Origin: an uncultured bacterium
Lineage (GTDB): Bacteria; Patescibacteriota; Minisyncoccia; Phycocordibacterales; UBA1006
Direction of reading: 5' to 3'
NCBI GenBank assembly: GCA_903873095.1
Contig: CAIQMU010000106.1
Location: 1 to 9,659 of the forward strand
DNA: 9,659 nucleotides
Positions 1 to 6,119 of this stretch are shown piece by piece. Every line of letters starts with the position of its first letter. Positions within the stretch are counted from its first letter, which is position 1. The notes beneath the pieces were generated by a model that worked only from the letters and a program-made list of their open reading frames with translations, ran no database searches and was not told the DNA's origin. A program made the translations under genes and the position numbers.

Positions 1-195
1 AATCGAGCAAAGGCAATCATGGATGCCTTAAAAGGTGTTGTGTATGAGGATGATCGACAAGTAAAAATTCTATTGACAGATAAGATCTTTTTAAAAAATT
101 CATCAGAAAGCCATTTTATTTTCAGTGTAAAAATTTTAAATACAAAAATAGAAGGGGATCTTCAAAAACAACTAGAGATACTGAGGGCTTATTAA
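1..195 (+). CDS. RusA-family crossover junction endodeoxyribonuclease, C-terminal fragment
   Basis: The reading frame is open from base 1 to a TAA at 193-195, so 64 residues of the C-terminus are visible and the start lies outside the window. The fragment begins N-R-A-K and continues with MDALKGVVYEDDRQV. This matches the hallmark core of RusA resolvases, in which D-x-D-N, then K, then D-A-L, G and D-D-x-Q-V follow in order. The catalytic Asp pair and following Asn motif of the family straddles the window edge; the first visible residue is the Asn. The later DD (residues 17-18) would supply another metal-binding Asp. RusA enzymes cut Holliday junctions in a Mg2+-dependent way during recombination and are often phage-derived. 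The tail after DDxQV is about 43 residues, longer than the E. coli protein's. The gene ends inside the base of a terminator hairpin. The family call is fairly sure from the motif; whether it serves the host or a prophage cannot be judged here. Confidence 0.75.
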   Translation, partial: NRAKAIMDALKGVVYEDDRQVKILLTDKIFLKNSSESHFIFSVKILNTKIEGDLQKQLEILRAY

Positions 196-226
196 AAAAC
201 AAGGTATTAGAAAATACCTTGTTTTT
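194..226 (+). terminator. Rho-independent terminator after the RusA-family gene
   Basis: A perfect 9-bp stem CAAGGTATT (200-208) / AATACCTTG (213-221) closes a 4-nt AGAA loop. It is flanked by an A run (194-199) and a T run (222-226), so it can also work on the minus strand. It starts within the stop codon of the upstream gene and ends 4 nt before the -35 box of the next operon. Confidence 0.85.
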
Positions 227-229
227 CAT

Positions 230-259
230 TTGTCCTTTTTATATCAAATACTATATAAT
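230..259 (+). promoter_or_regulatory. Promoter of the methyltransferase / binding protein / pilin operon
   Basis: A -35-like TTGTCC (230-235) and a perfect TATAAT -10 (254-259) are separated by 18 bp. With the usual 6-nt gap after the -10, transcription would start at about 266, the A of the ATG of the methyltransferase. The mRNA would then be leaderless. The site sits directly after the terminator of the upstream gene, as expected for a new transcription unit. Confidence 0.7.
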
Positions 260-265
260 AGAACC

Positions 266-793
266 ATGTTTTCTGACCCTCAAAAAATAATCGATAGTTT
301 GCCGATTGAGATCGGTTCAGGTGTTGCTGATCTTGGCGCAGGGACTGGTACATGGAGTATTCCACTCGCCAAAAAAATTGGACCAACCGGCAAAGTTTAC
401 GCATGCGAAGTTCAGCAAAACATGCTCGTGCGAATCGAAAACGAGGCGAAACAACACGGTGTGACAAACATTCAAACTGTTTGGTCAAATATTGAAAATC
501 ACCAAGGAACAAAACTTCGTGACAGTTCAGTCGATTGGGTCATCGCAGCAAATGTATTATTCCAAGTCGAGGACCAATCAGGATTTATCAAAGAAATTGC
601 ACGAATTTTAAAACCAGGAGGACGCGTCTTACTCGTTGATTGGAAAGACAGTTTTGGAAACCTTGGGCCACACGACAAAGATATCATCCATGAAGATGAA
701 GCCATCGTTTCATTTGGAAATGTCGGACTTCGAAAAATTCCTCTGATTGTCGATGGAGGATCACATCACTACGCAGTCGTCTTTGCAAAATAA
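266..793 (+). CDS. Class I SAM-dependent methyltransferase (UbiE/Methyltransf_11-like)
   Basis: The 175-residue protein has the full Rossmann-type motif order: motif I VADLGAGTG (20-28) binds the SAM methionine side, the acidic position E48 follows strand 2 (KVYACEV), a VDWVIAANVLFQ segment (89-100) is the motif II region, and LKPGGRVLLVDW (115-126) is motif III. The length fits the small UbiE/COQ5-like class. The methyl acceptor cannot be read from the sequence. I chose the ATG at 266 over an in-frame TTG at 230. The TTG is the -35 box of a promoter whose predicted transcript starts at 266, and related Patescibacteria proteins, as I recall them, begin MFxDP. It is the first gene of an operon with export and pilin-like genes, 6 bp ahead of the binding-protein gene, so modification of a surface component is possible but unproven. 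There is no Shine-Dalgarno, consistent with leaderless translation. Confidence 0.9.
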   Translation: MFSDPQKIIDSLPIEIGSGVADLGAGTGTWSIPLAKKIGPTGKVYACEVQQNMLVRIENEAKQHGVTNIQTVWSNIENHQGTKLRDSSVDWVIAANVLFQVEDQSGFIKEIARILKPGGRVLLVDWKDSFGNLGPHDKDIIHEDEAIVSFGNVGLRKIPLIVDGGSHHYAVVFAK

Positions 794-799
794 TCAAGT

Positions 800-2179
800 A
801 TGAAAAATTTCTCACCTTTTCAAATCGGGGTCTATACTGTTTGTGTGATAGGTATTATTTTTGCGGTACTTGTTTTTTCCGGGAAAATACCTCTCGGGCA
901 AAGCTCTACGACTTCGGTTGCTGGAACGGTAACGCTTTGGGGGACACTTCCGGCAGATGCCATGAATCAAGCCTTTGCTACAACATCAGGAACGTATCCT
1001 GATTTGCATGTTGTCTATGATCAAAAAGATCCGGCAACGATGCAATCCGATTTTGTAAATGCGCTTGCTTCGGGCAAAGGACCTGACTTGATTTTGGTCA
1101 CACCTGCGGACGTTGTTCGAAATTCTGACAAATTACTCACCATTCCGTTTGCAAGTCTTCCGGAACAAACGTATGTCAATACATTTGTCGACGAGGGTTC
1201 ACTTTTCTTGAATAACCAAGGAACGGTTGCACTTCCGTTGTTTACGGATCCGATGGTGATGTATTACAACCGTGATTTACTCACGTCAGCTTTTGCTGTT
1301 GCTGCACCTAAAACATGGGATGATGTTGTTGCTTTAAATAAAAAAATGACCGTCAAGGATGATGCGGGAACTCTTTCAACAGAAACGGTTGCTCTTGGAA
1401 CCTATAATAATATTGCACACGCAAAAGAAATGTTAGCACTTCTTTCGTTTCAGGTTGGTAATCCGCTTGTAAAACTTGATCCAACATTGAATAAATATAT
1501 GTCACAATTTGCAACAGTAGATTCATCAACAGGTGCATCAGTTGCAACAGCGTTTAGTTTTTATTCTCAGTTTGCAAACCCGACTGACGCGGATCATTAT
1601 TCATGGAACGAGTCACTTCCGCTTGATACAACGCAGTTTATTGCCGGAAAACTTGGAATTTATTTTGGATACGCAAGTGAACTTGGTTCACTTCGTGCAA
1701 AAAATCCAAATCTAAATTTTGGTGTTGCGATGATGCCTCAATCGGCTCATTTTCCAAACAAGGTAACTTATGGACAGATGTATGGTGTCGCCGTAACAAA
1801 AATTTCTCCCAATCAATCACTTGCCGTTCTTGTTGCAAATCAAATGGCAACGCAAGCATTTATTACCGCCTATTCAACACTTGATACTACATACGCACCT
1901 GCACGCAAAGATATGCTCTCTGCTGATACATCAGGTGATGCAATAAAAACATTAGTCTATAATTCAGCAATTATTTCACATAATTGGCTTGATCCTGATC
2001 CTGATCAAACGGCAACGTTGTTCAAGAGTTATGTTACCAATATCAATGCGGGAACAGTGCAGGCAACAGGACTTCTGTCGGACGGAAATTCATTGGTCCA
2101 AGGAATATTGGATAGTTTCCAAACAAGTTCAACACCAAGCTCATCATCCACAACAACAAGTACGAGTTTTGGAAGTTAG
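800..2179 (+). CDS. Membrane-anchored extracellular solute-binding protein (family 1, SBP_bac type)
   Basis: The 459-residue protein starts with a short cytoplasmic N-terminus and one hydrophobic helix (about 10-27) without a clear AxA cleavage site or lipobox, so it is probably a signal anchor. The extracytoplasmic part follows the family 1 binding-protein plan: an early VTLWG strand, GPDLILVTPADV (94-105) in the first lobe, a PLFTDPMVMYYNRDL segment (146-160), KTWDD (171-175), and an FIAGKLGIYFGYASEL segment around 280-295. Such proteins bind sugars or other small ligands for ABC importers, but no permease or ATPase gene is nearby. Within the family it resembles the orphan binding proteins of Parcubacteria. 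The last 20 or so residues are Ser/Thr-rich with no predicted fold. It lies 6 bp after the methyltransferase and 13 bp before a pilin-hairpin gene, with no Shine-Dalgarno, so it is presumably cotranscribed. The family is clear; the ligand and even a transport role are open. Confidence 0.85.
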   Translation: MKNFSPFQIGVYTVCVIGIIFAVLVFSGKIPLGQSSTTSVAGTVTLWGTLPADAMNQAFATTSGTYPDLHVVYDQKDPATMQSDFVNALASGKGPDLILVTPADVVRNSDKLLTIPFASLPEQTYVNTFVDEGSLFLNNQGTVALPLFTDPMVMYYNRDLLTSAFAVAAPKTWDDVVALNKKMTVKDDAGTLSTETVALGTYNNIAHAKEMLALLSFQVGNPLVKLDPTLNKYMSQFATVDSSTGASVATAFSFYSQFANPTDADHYSWNESLPLDTTQFIAGKLGIYFGYASELGSLRAKNPNLNFGVAMMPQSAHFPNKVTYGQMYGVAVTKISPNQSLAVLVANQMATQAFITAYSTLDTTYAPARKDMLSADTSGDAIKTLVYNSAIISHNWLDPDPDQTATLFKSYVTNINAGTVQATGLLSDGNSLVQGILDSFQTSSTPSSSSTTTSTSFGS

Positions 2180-2192
2180 TAATCATATCATT

Positions 2193-3299
2193 ATGAAACG
2201 ATTTATATCATTAGTATCAATACTTGTTATGGGAATACTTCTGCTTAATGCGCAGAGTGTTTTTGCTCAAACAGCAGGAACATCAACAGCGCTCCAAGTG
2301 ATTCCTTTGATAACAGGGCCTATTATATCAACCGCTATCACAGCGGCAACAAATAAGCCAAAGTGTGCCCCAGGTCCGTTTTCTGCAGCAGCATTTATTA
2401 ATACATTATGTTCAAGTGGGAGTACTGCTACTAATATAAATACATCAACGCAAAACTGGACATGGACTTGTTCAAAACCTCCAGCAAAAGATGTAAGCTG
2501 TTCAGCTACTGTTACAGACCAAAATCAGGGTCAAGTATTAAATGGGATAAGTATCAGTTTTCAAGGAACGTATTCAATTACAAATACAACAGCTGATATC
2601 CCGGCTCGTATTTCTGTGCTAAAAACTCAAAATGTAAGCCTTTCAACATATGTGGCGCTTGCTGGTAGTAATTTTACAACCAGCCAACCACTTCTTTCGC
2701 AATCCGTTACTCCTAATACACCAGTAAATACTAAAATTAGTTTTACAGGACTCACTGCGGGTCAGACATACACCTTTGCGATTAAAAACAATATTACTGG
2801 TATATTTTCAACACCGATTCAATTTACAACAACGGGTGGTACGAATGGAAATGGTGGAACGATTGGTACGGTGGGTGCAAATTTGCAGAATGGAATTCCT
2901 GATGCATCACCCGCGGTCACGGACACCATTTCAGACAAAGGTATCGTTCCAAAATGTGGACGAACAGGAACAAGTACCGACACAACAGGGACACAAATGT
3001 GCACATTCAAAGATTTCATGCAGTTGATTGCAAATGTGATTCAGTATGGACTCATCATTCTTGGTCCGATTATTGCTATCCTTGCAATGTATGCTGGTGC
3101 GATGATTATCTGGCTTGGTAGAAAAGGGGATCGATCATTGGTTGATCAAGAAAAACTCAGAGGATATGAGGCCATTCTGGTTCGTGCAGCCATAGGTCTT
3201 GTAATTATAGTAACAGCATGGACACTCATCTCTACAATCTTGATCGAGCTTGGAGTTCAGCATCAGTATATCCTCCTCGACATATTCAGTGGTCACTAA
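2193..3299 (+). CDS. Exported VirB2/TrbC-like pilin-hairpin protein with Cys-rich and beta-sandwich ectodomain
   Basis: Residues 1-25 form a signal peptide ending VFA|Q, which fixes the start at the ATG at 2193; the frame extends further upstream but only through the binding-protein gene. A Cys-rich module (C58, C73, C93, C103, with W89-T-W-T-C93) comes first. A Thr-rich beta-sandwich of fibronectin III type follows (about 115-213, ending in GLTAGQTYTFAIKN and an FTTTGG edge). After a Gly/Asn/Thr linker, a C255/C270 pair leads into two membrane helices (about 279-308 and 327-352) joined by a charged loop (RKGDRSLVDQEKLRGY). This C-terminal hairpin resembles the T4SS pilin / TrbC-VirB2 fold common in Patescibacteria. 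At 368 residues it is far longer than an ordinary pilin of 100-130. It is followed 12 bp later by a second, larger protein of the same plan. The role is inferred as a surface or pilus component. The pilin resemblance rests on topology and motif feel, not on a profile search. Confidence 0.8.
   Translation: MKRFISLVSILVMGILLLNAQSVFAQTAGTSTALQVIPLITGPIISTAITAATNKPKCAPGPFSAAAFINTLCSSGSTATNINTSTQNWTWTCSKPPAKDVSCSATVTDQNQGQVLNGISISFQGTYSITNTTADIPARISVLKTQNVSLSTYVALAGSNFTTSQPLLSQSVTPNTPVNTKISFTGLTAGQTYTFAIKNNITGIFSTPIQFTTTGGTNGNGGTIGTVGANLQNGIPDASPAVTDTISDKGIVPKCGRTGTSTDTTGTQMCTFKDFMQLIANVIQYGLIILGPIIAILAMYAGAMIIWLGRKGDRSLVDQEKLRGYEAILVRAAIGLVIIVTAWTLISTILIELGVQHQYILLDIFSGH
2364..2501 (+). other. 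Cys4/WTW-x-C module, copy 1 (domain)
   Basis: This stretch encodes residues 58-103 of the 368-residue protein. Its cysteines are spaced C-x14-C-x19-C-x9-C, with W-T-W-T directly before the third Cys. The same pattern occurs twice in the next gene. Modules of this type (a F...LC..G...W.W.C....C.A pattern) recur in many Patescibacteria surface proteins. The four cysteines probably form two disulfides outside the cell. Confidence 0.65.
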
Positions 3300-3311
3300 T
3301 ATAATGAATCT

Positions 3312-5060
3312 ATGAAAAAATTTCTTGCTTTTATAATAGTCGCAGTCAGTTGTTTTGGAGCACAGCATGCTTTTGCTGGTGGACCATTTACTGCAACAAC
3401 CTCTCAAACAGCATCTTCGTTCACGATAAATTATCATTATGCCGGAATTCCAACACAAACGATCAAGGTTTATTCTTGGCTTACGAACACGGTTACTGGA
3501 GTATGGGTGGATCGATCTAATTTATTACTTACTATTCCGGCATCAAGTAGTACGGTTACTAAAGATTTTAGTGTAACGTACGATTTCACAGCACTGGGAC
3601 TTACAGGAAATGGTACAAAGTATGCTTATTATCTGGCGGATGGTACAACCGATTCTGCAAATCTTCTTTATGGTGCAGCAAATTTCACAGTAGGTACCGC
3701 ACCCGTTTCTACGTTTACGTTTACAACAACACAACAATACACAGGAACAACAACAGGAACATACCAACAAGGTTTTACTGTAACACCAAAAACGACTCTT
3801 ACTGATCCTGTAACACTTTCATTACAAATCGCAAAACAAAGTGATCCTACAACAATCGTTTCTCAAAGCGATGTTACTGTTACGGGATCAAATACTGTTT
3901 CTCCAGGGACTGACGATTTACCTCCTGGTGCTTATGTTGCGAACCTCATGCAAGGTACAACAAATGTTGGAACGGTAAATTTTACATTGGTAAGTCAATT
4001 AAATCCTTTCAGTTTAGTTGTTTCTGATATTTTGGCTCCTAGTACAACAGTAACTATTAAGGGAACTATTTCCGCGGTTAATAGTACACAAGTTCCCAAT
4101 AGTCATTTAGTAGTGAAAATTGGAACAAGTTTAGCTAATTTGAATACAGTGGAAACAGCTTTTAGTGGAACTATTACTTCATCGGGTACACCGTTCAATG
4201 TTTCCGTTGATAGTTTGGATCCGACACAGACGTATTATTATAAATTTACTGAAACAACGACAGGAATCGATTTGACTCCTACAGGAAGTTTTGTTTTAAA
4301 TAAGTCTCAAAACCAAGCCTCCGGTGGAGCACAACTTGGTGATAATGATGGAATGTGTAATCCGACTTACGACACCACGGTTCAAAGTCCCATAACCGCA
4401 TCAATATCTAATCTTTGTTCCAATGGAACACTTGATGGATTTGCGGGTGATCCAACAAACGGTCCCTGGACATGGAAATGTGATGCTGTTGCGACAGGTG
4501 GTGCAACAGACAGTTGTACTGCCACATTAATTACAACAGGCCCAGCGTGTGCTACGGGTCCATTTACAACATCAACACCAACAAGTAGTTTATGTGCAGT
4601 AGGTACAATGAGCAATCTTGTAAATACAACTTCAAATTGGACATGGTCGTGCAATCTTGCTTCGTATACTGCTGTTACATGTGCGCAGACAGTTACTCAG
4701 GGAACATCAACTCAAACACCTTCAACATCTAATCCCGCAACTAATTTTCTTGCAAATCCACTCAGTTCGAGTTTAAACACATTCCCAAAAATTCTTGCAG
4801 CCGTGATGAATAATATCGTGCTTCCAATCATGATTCCATTTATTTCAATCATGCTCATCTATTGTGGATTCTTGTTTGTTGTTGCACGTAAAAATGGATC
4901 AACAGATGGATACGCCAAAGCCAAAAAGACGCTTATGTACACAATCATCGGCGCGGCGCTTGTACTTGGTGCAACCGTTGTATCAAGTGCTTTGCAAGGA
5001 ACATTGAATGATATTCTTGGTCCAAGTGGATCAAGTACAACAACCACAACCACTAAATAA
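3312..5060 (+). CDS. Large exported adhesin-like protein: three beta-sandwich domains, two Cys4 modules, C-terminal pilin hairpin
   Basis: A signal peptide (residues 1-22, cut after AFA) precedes a 582-residue, Thr/Ser-rich mosaic. Three beta-sandwich-like stretches (about 24-128, 132-226 and 232-328) each end in strand patterns such as YAYYLADGTT, YVANLMQGTTNVGTVNFTL and YYYKFTETTTG, which are typical of fibronectin III/Ig-like folds. Two Cys-rich modules follow (C349, C369, C390, C402 with W386-T-W; and C413, C428, C447, C457 with W443-T-W). The C-terminus has two membrane helices (about 498-525 and 540-562) around a charged loop (ARKNGSTDGYAKAKK) and a Thr-rich tail, like the upstream paralogue. 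The mature ectodomain would lie outside the cell, held by the hairpin. Its stop is separated by one base from the ATG of the next gene, so translation is likely coupled. The architecture suggests an adhesin or a tip/side subunit of a pilus. No enzymatic motif is visible. Confidence 0.8.
   Translation: MKKFLAFIIVAVSCFGAQHAFAGGPFTATTSQTASSFTINYHYAGIPTQTIKVYSWLTNTVTGVWVDRSNLLLTIPASSSTVTKDFSVTYDFTALGLTGNGTKYAYYLADGTTDSANLLYGAANFTVGTAPVSTFTFTTTQQYTGTTTGTYQQGFTVTPKTTLTDPVTLSLQIAKQSDPTTIVSQSDVTVTGSNTVSPGTDDLPPGAYVANLMQGTTNVGTVNFTLVSQLNPFSLVVSDILAPSTTVTIKGTISAVNSTQVPNSHLVVKIGTSLANLNTVETAFSGTITSSGTPFNVSVDSLDPTQTYYYKFTETTTGIDLTPTGSFVLNKSQNQASGGAQLGDNDGMCNPTYDTTVQSPITASISNLCSNGTLDGFAGDPTNGPWTWKCDAVATGGATDSCTATLITTGPACATGPFTTSTPTSSLCAVGTMSNLVNTTSNWTWSCNLASYTAVTCAQTVTQGTSTQTPSTSNPATNFLANPLSSSLNTFPKILAAVMNNIVLPIMIPFISIMLIYCGFLFVVARKNGSTDGYAKAKKTLMYTIIGAALVLGATVVSSALQGTLNDILGPSGSSTTTTTTK
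4356..4517 (+). other. Cys4/WTW-x-C module, copy 2 (domain)
   Basis: Residues 349-402 of the 582-residue protein show C-x19-C-x20-C-x11-C with PWTWKC at the third Cys. The first and last gaps are longer than in the other two copies, and a GPW replaces the NW before the T-W pair. It is directly followed by copy 3 after a 10-residue gap. Confidence 0.65.
4548..4682 (+). other. Cys4/WTW-x-C module, copy 3 (domain)
   Basis: Residues 413-457 show C-x14-C-x18-C-x9-C with NWTWSC. The spacing is nearly identical to copy 1 in the neighbouring gene, closer than to its own tandem neighbour copy 2. This suggests the module was exchanged or inherited between the two genes as a unit. Confidence 0.65.
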
Positions 5061-5061
5061 T

Positions 5062-5460
5062 ATGAAACGAAATCTCTTCATAATTTCATTATTTGTTTTC
5101 GGTCTTGTGTTTGGAACACTTGCCAAGGTGGCTTTTGCGCAAGGTGCAGGTGGTGGTGTGTTTAATACATTTGTCACAACGGCGGGGAATTACATTAGTA
5201 CAACTATTGTTCCTATTTTGGTCGCAATTGCGGTTCTTATATTCTTTTATAACTTGATTTTCTTTATCTTTAATTCGAGTAACGAAAAAGAGCGAGAAGA
5301 ATTCAAAAAATATTCATTAAACTCGATTCTTGCACTGTTTATCTTGCTTTGCGTGTGGGGGATTGTTGGTATTTTTACCCATACGTTCTTCAACGGTAAA
5401 AATCCTGTAATTCCGCAGTTACCGACGAGTGACGGAACGACGACGGCAACAACACCGTAA
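5062..5460 (+). CDS. Small VirB2/TrbC-like pilin protein
   Basis: The 132-residue protein has a signal peptide (1-26, cut AFA|Q) and a short Gly-rich segment. Two membrane helices (about 49-70 and 88-107) follow, joined by a strongly charged loop (NSSNEKEREEFKKY, 71-84), and then a Thr-rich tail. This size and helix-charged loop-helix plan are those of type IV secretion pilins (VirB2/TrbC) and of the pilin family found widely in Patescibacteria. The FFYNLIFFIF stretch and the ALFIL in helix 2 closely parallel the gene at 7433. The ATG at 5062 is chosen because it starts the signal peptide and lies one base after the upstream stop; longer in-frame starts overlap the upstream gene. It is the last gene of the operon, 21 bp before a terminator. 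It is probably the structural pilin or a membrane-embedded accessory subunit. The family call is by topology and motif. Confidence 0.8.
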   Translation: MKRNLFIISLFVFGLVFGTLAKVAFAQGAGGGVFNTFVTTAGNYISTTIVPILVAIAVLIFFYNLIFFIFNSSNEKEREEFKKYSLNSILALFILLCVWGIVGIFTHTFFNGKNPVIPQLPTSDGTTTATTP

Positions 5461-5480
5461 ACGTAAAAATAAAGACAAAT

Positions 5481-5507
5481 AAAAAAGCCACAGAATTCTG
5501 TGGCTTT
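5481..5507. terminator. Bidirectional terminator between convergent genes
   Basis: A perfect 24-base palindrome (5484-5507) forms a 10-bp stem, GCCACAG-rich on the left and CTGTGGC on the right, around an AATT centre. The left A run (5481-5486) gives a six-U tail on the minus strand, while the plus side has only UUU then GUGUUUU. It is therefore likely stronger for the minus-strand gene at 5533-5838 but should serve both units. Confidence 0.85.
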
Positions 5508-5532
5508 GTGTTTTGTCATGCTCCTACATTAC

Positions 5533-5838
5533 TTAGCGGCATGCTGCTACTGCGAGGCTTGCTTTGCCGGATAGATCATTGTAGCGATTCATACCTTTTA
5601 GTTTTTCCGCTTCTTTGAGTCCCGCGGGGCCGGTAGGACATTTTTCGATAGCCTTTGCGAAAGCTATTTTCTTGAGTTCGTTCACACCTGTTCCGTTGTA
5701 AAGGAACAGTCTTTCCTCTGTAGTCGTACATGCTTCCAGTGCTTTTTCGAAAATAGTTTTTGCATCAGTTCCGTTTTGGTTGCGTGTGTTTTGGAAGTCT
5801 TTAAAAAGGTTTTTAACCTTCTCGTTTACAGTTGCCAT
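5533..5838 (-). CDS. Small helical-repeat protein of unknown function (101 residues)
   Basis: I do not recognise a named family. The protein has no signal peptide or membrane helix and should be cytoplasmic. It contains an internal repeat with an exact 30-residue period: F30, K32-A33, E35, C37, T39 and L44 recur at F60, K62-A63, E65, C67, T69 and L74, and K92-A93 starts a shortened third copy. The spacing and Ala/Lys/Glu content suggest paired helices, loosely like TPR or HEAT units. The ATG at 5838 is the only good start; it lies about 39 nt after the predicted transcription start of a near-perfect extended -10 promoter, in a leader with no Shine-Dalgarno. It is monocistronic and ends at a shared bidirectional terminator. 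The strong promoter and small size suggest an abundant protein. The function is unknown. Confidence 0.8.
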   Translation of the reverse strand: MATVNEKVKNLFKDFQNTRNQNGTDAKTIFEKALEACTTTEERLFLYNGTGVNELKKIAFAKAIEKCPTGPAGLKEAEKLKGMNRYNDLSGKASLAVAACR

Positions 5839-5883
5839 GTTTGCTAGTTTTAGATTGTTTATTAATTAAATTTTATCAAATCA

Positions 5884-5912
5884 AGTATAGCATACTCAGT
5901 TATACTTGTCAA
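5884..5912 (-). promoter_or_regulatory. Promoter of the 101-residue protein gene
   Basis: On the minus strand a consensus TTGACA (plus 5907-5912) and TATACT (plus 5884-5889) are separated by exactly 17 bp, with TGC right before the -10 (extended -10). The predicted start is near 5877, about 39 nt upstream of the ATG. A 7-bp inverted repeat lies over the -35 box. Confidence 0.85.
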
Positions 5913-5916
5913 GTAT
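5902..5916. repeat. Inverted repeat over the -35 box, candidate operator
   Basis: ATACTTG and CAAGTAT flank a single central base, a perfect 7-bp inverted repeat that covers the -35 hexamer. A similar but not identical palindrome (same ACTTG/CAAGT half-site) covers the -35 box of the gene at 8199-9110. It could bind a dimeric regulator, but half of it is forced by the -35 consensus itself. Confidence 0.4.
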
Positions 5917-5964
5917 TTCATCTAACTACTCATAAAACAAGGAAATTGGGTAGTATTGGGCTAT

Positions 5965-5988
5965 AAAACCTTATGAAATAAGGCTTTT
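5965..5988. other. Hairpin in the divergent intergenic region
   Basis: CCTTAT (5969-5974) and ATAAGG (5978-5983) pair around a GAA loop. Flanking AAAA and TTTT extend the stem past a single bulged C. The AAAACC arm could instead pair with GGTTTT at 5993-5998, giving two exclusive folds. It lies between two divergent promoters, outside both predicted transcripts, so it is not a leader structure of either gene. It may be an insulator terminator or mark an unannotated small RNA. Confidence 0.35.
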
Positions 5989-6021
5989 AATGGGTTTTAA
6001 AATAGATGATTAGGGAGGTAC

Positions 6022-6050
6022 TTGACAATTTATATTAAATATGCTAAGCT
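6022..6050 (+). promoter_or_regulatory. Promoter of the lipoprotein gene
   Basis: A consensus TTGACA (6022-6027), a 17-bp A/T-rich spacer and TAAGCT (6045-6050) preceded by TGC form an extended -10 promoter. The predicted start is near 6057, giving a leader of about 63 nt that is A/C-rich, almost G-free and without a Shine-Dalgarno. Confidence 0.75.
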
Positions 6051-6119
6051 AGTACTAGAAATGAACCATTAAAACAAAACTAATTTTTAAAACAACAACT
6101 TAAACAACAAATCAAAAGT

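Noticed and set aside
230..265. In-frame TTG start extending the methyltransferase by 12 residues
   Set aside because: The TTG is the -35 hexamer of a promoter whose predicted transcript begins at 266, and the extension carries no family motif.
1989..2192. Upstream ATG in frame with the 368-residue pilin-hairpin protein
   Set aside because: It lies inside the solute-binding protein gene in another frame and would bury the signal peptide behind 68 unrelated residues.
3304..3315. Three-codon frame ATG-AAT-CTA-TGA overlapping the start of the 582-residue gene as ATGA
   Set aside because: It has no ribosome binding site and is too short to separate from chance; the overlap resembles the one at 9390-9404, but two cases are not a pattern.
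3135..3458. Antisense open frame of about 107 codons across the junction of two pilin-hairpin genes
   Set aside because: Cys/Tyr-rich composition, no promoter or conserved motif, and it shadows well-supported genes on the other strand.
5008..5061. Upstream ATG in frame with the small pilin at 5062
   Set aside because: It overlaps the end of the 582-residue gene; the signal peptide starts at 5062.
5839..6119. Assignment to Bacteroidota from the A-rich leaders without Shine-Dalgarno
   Set aside because: The promoters are TTGACA/TATAAT type with extended -10, not the TTTG / TAnnTTTG type of Bacteroidota, and the protein families are those of Patescibacteria.
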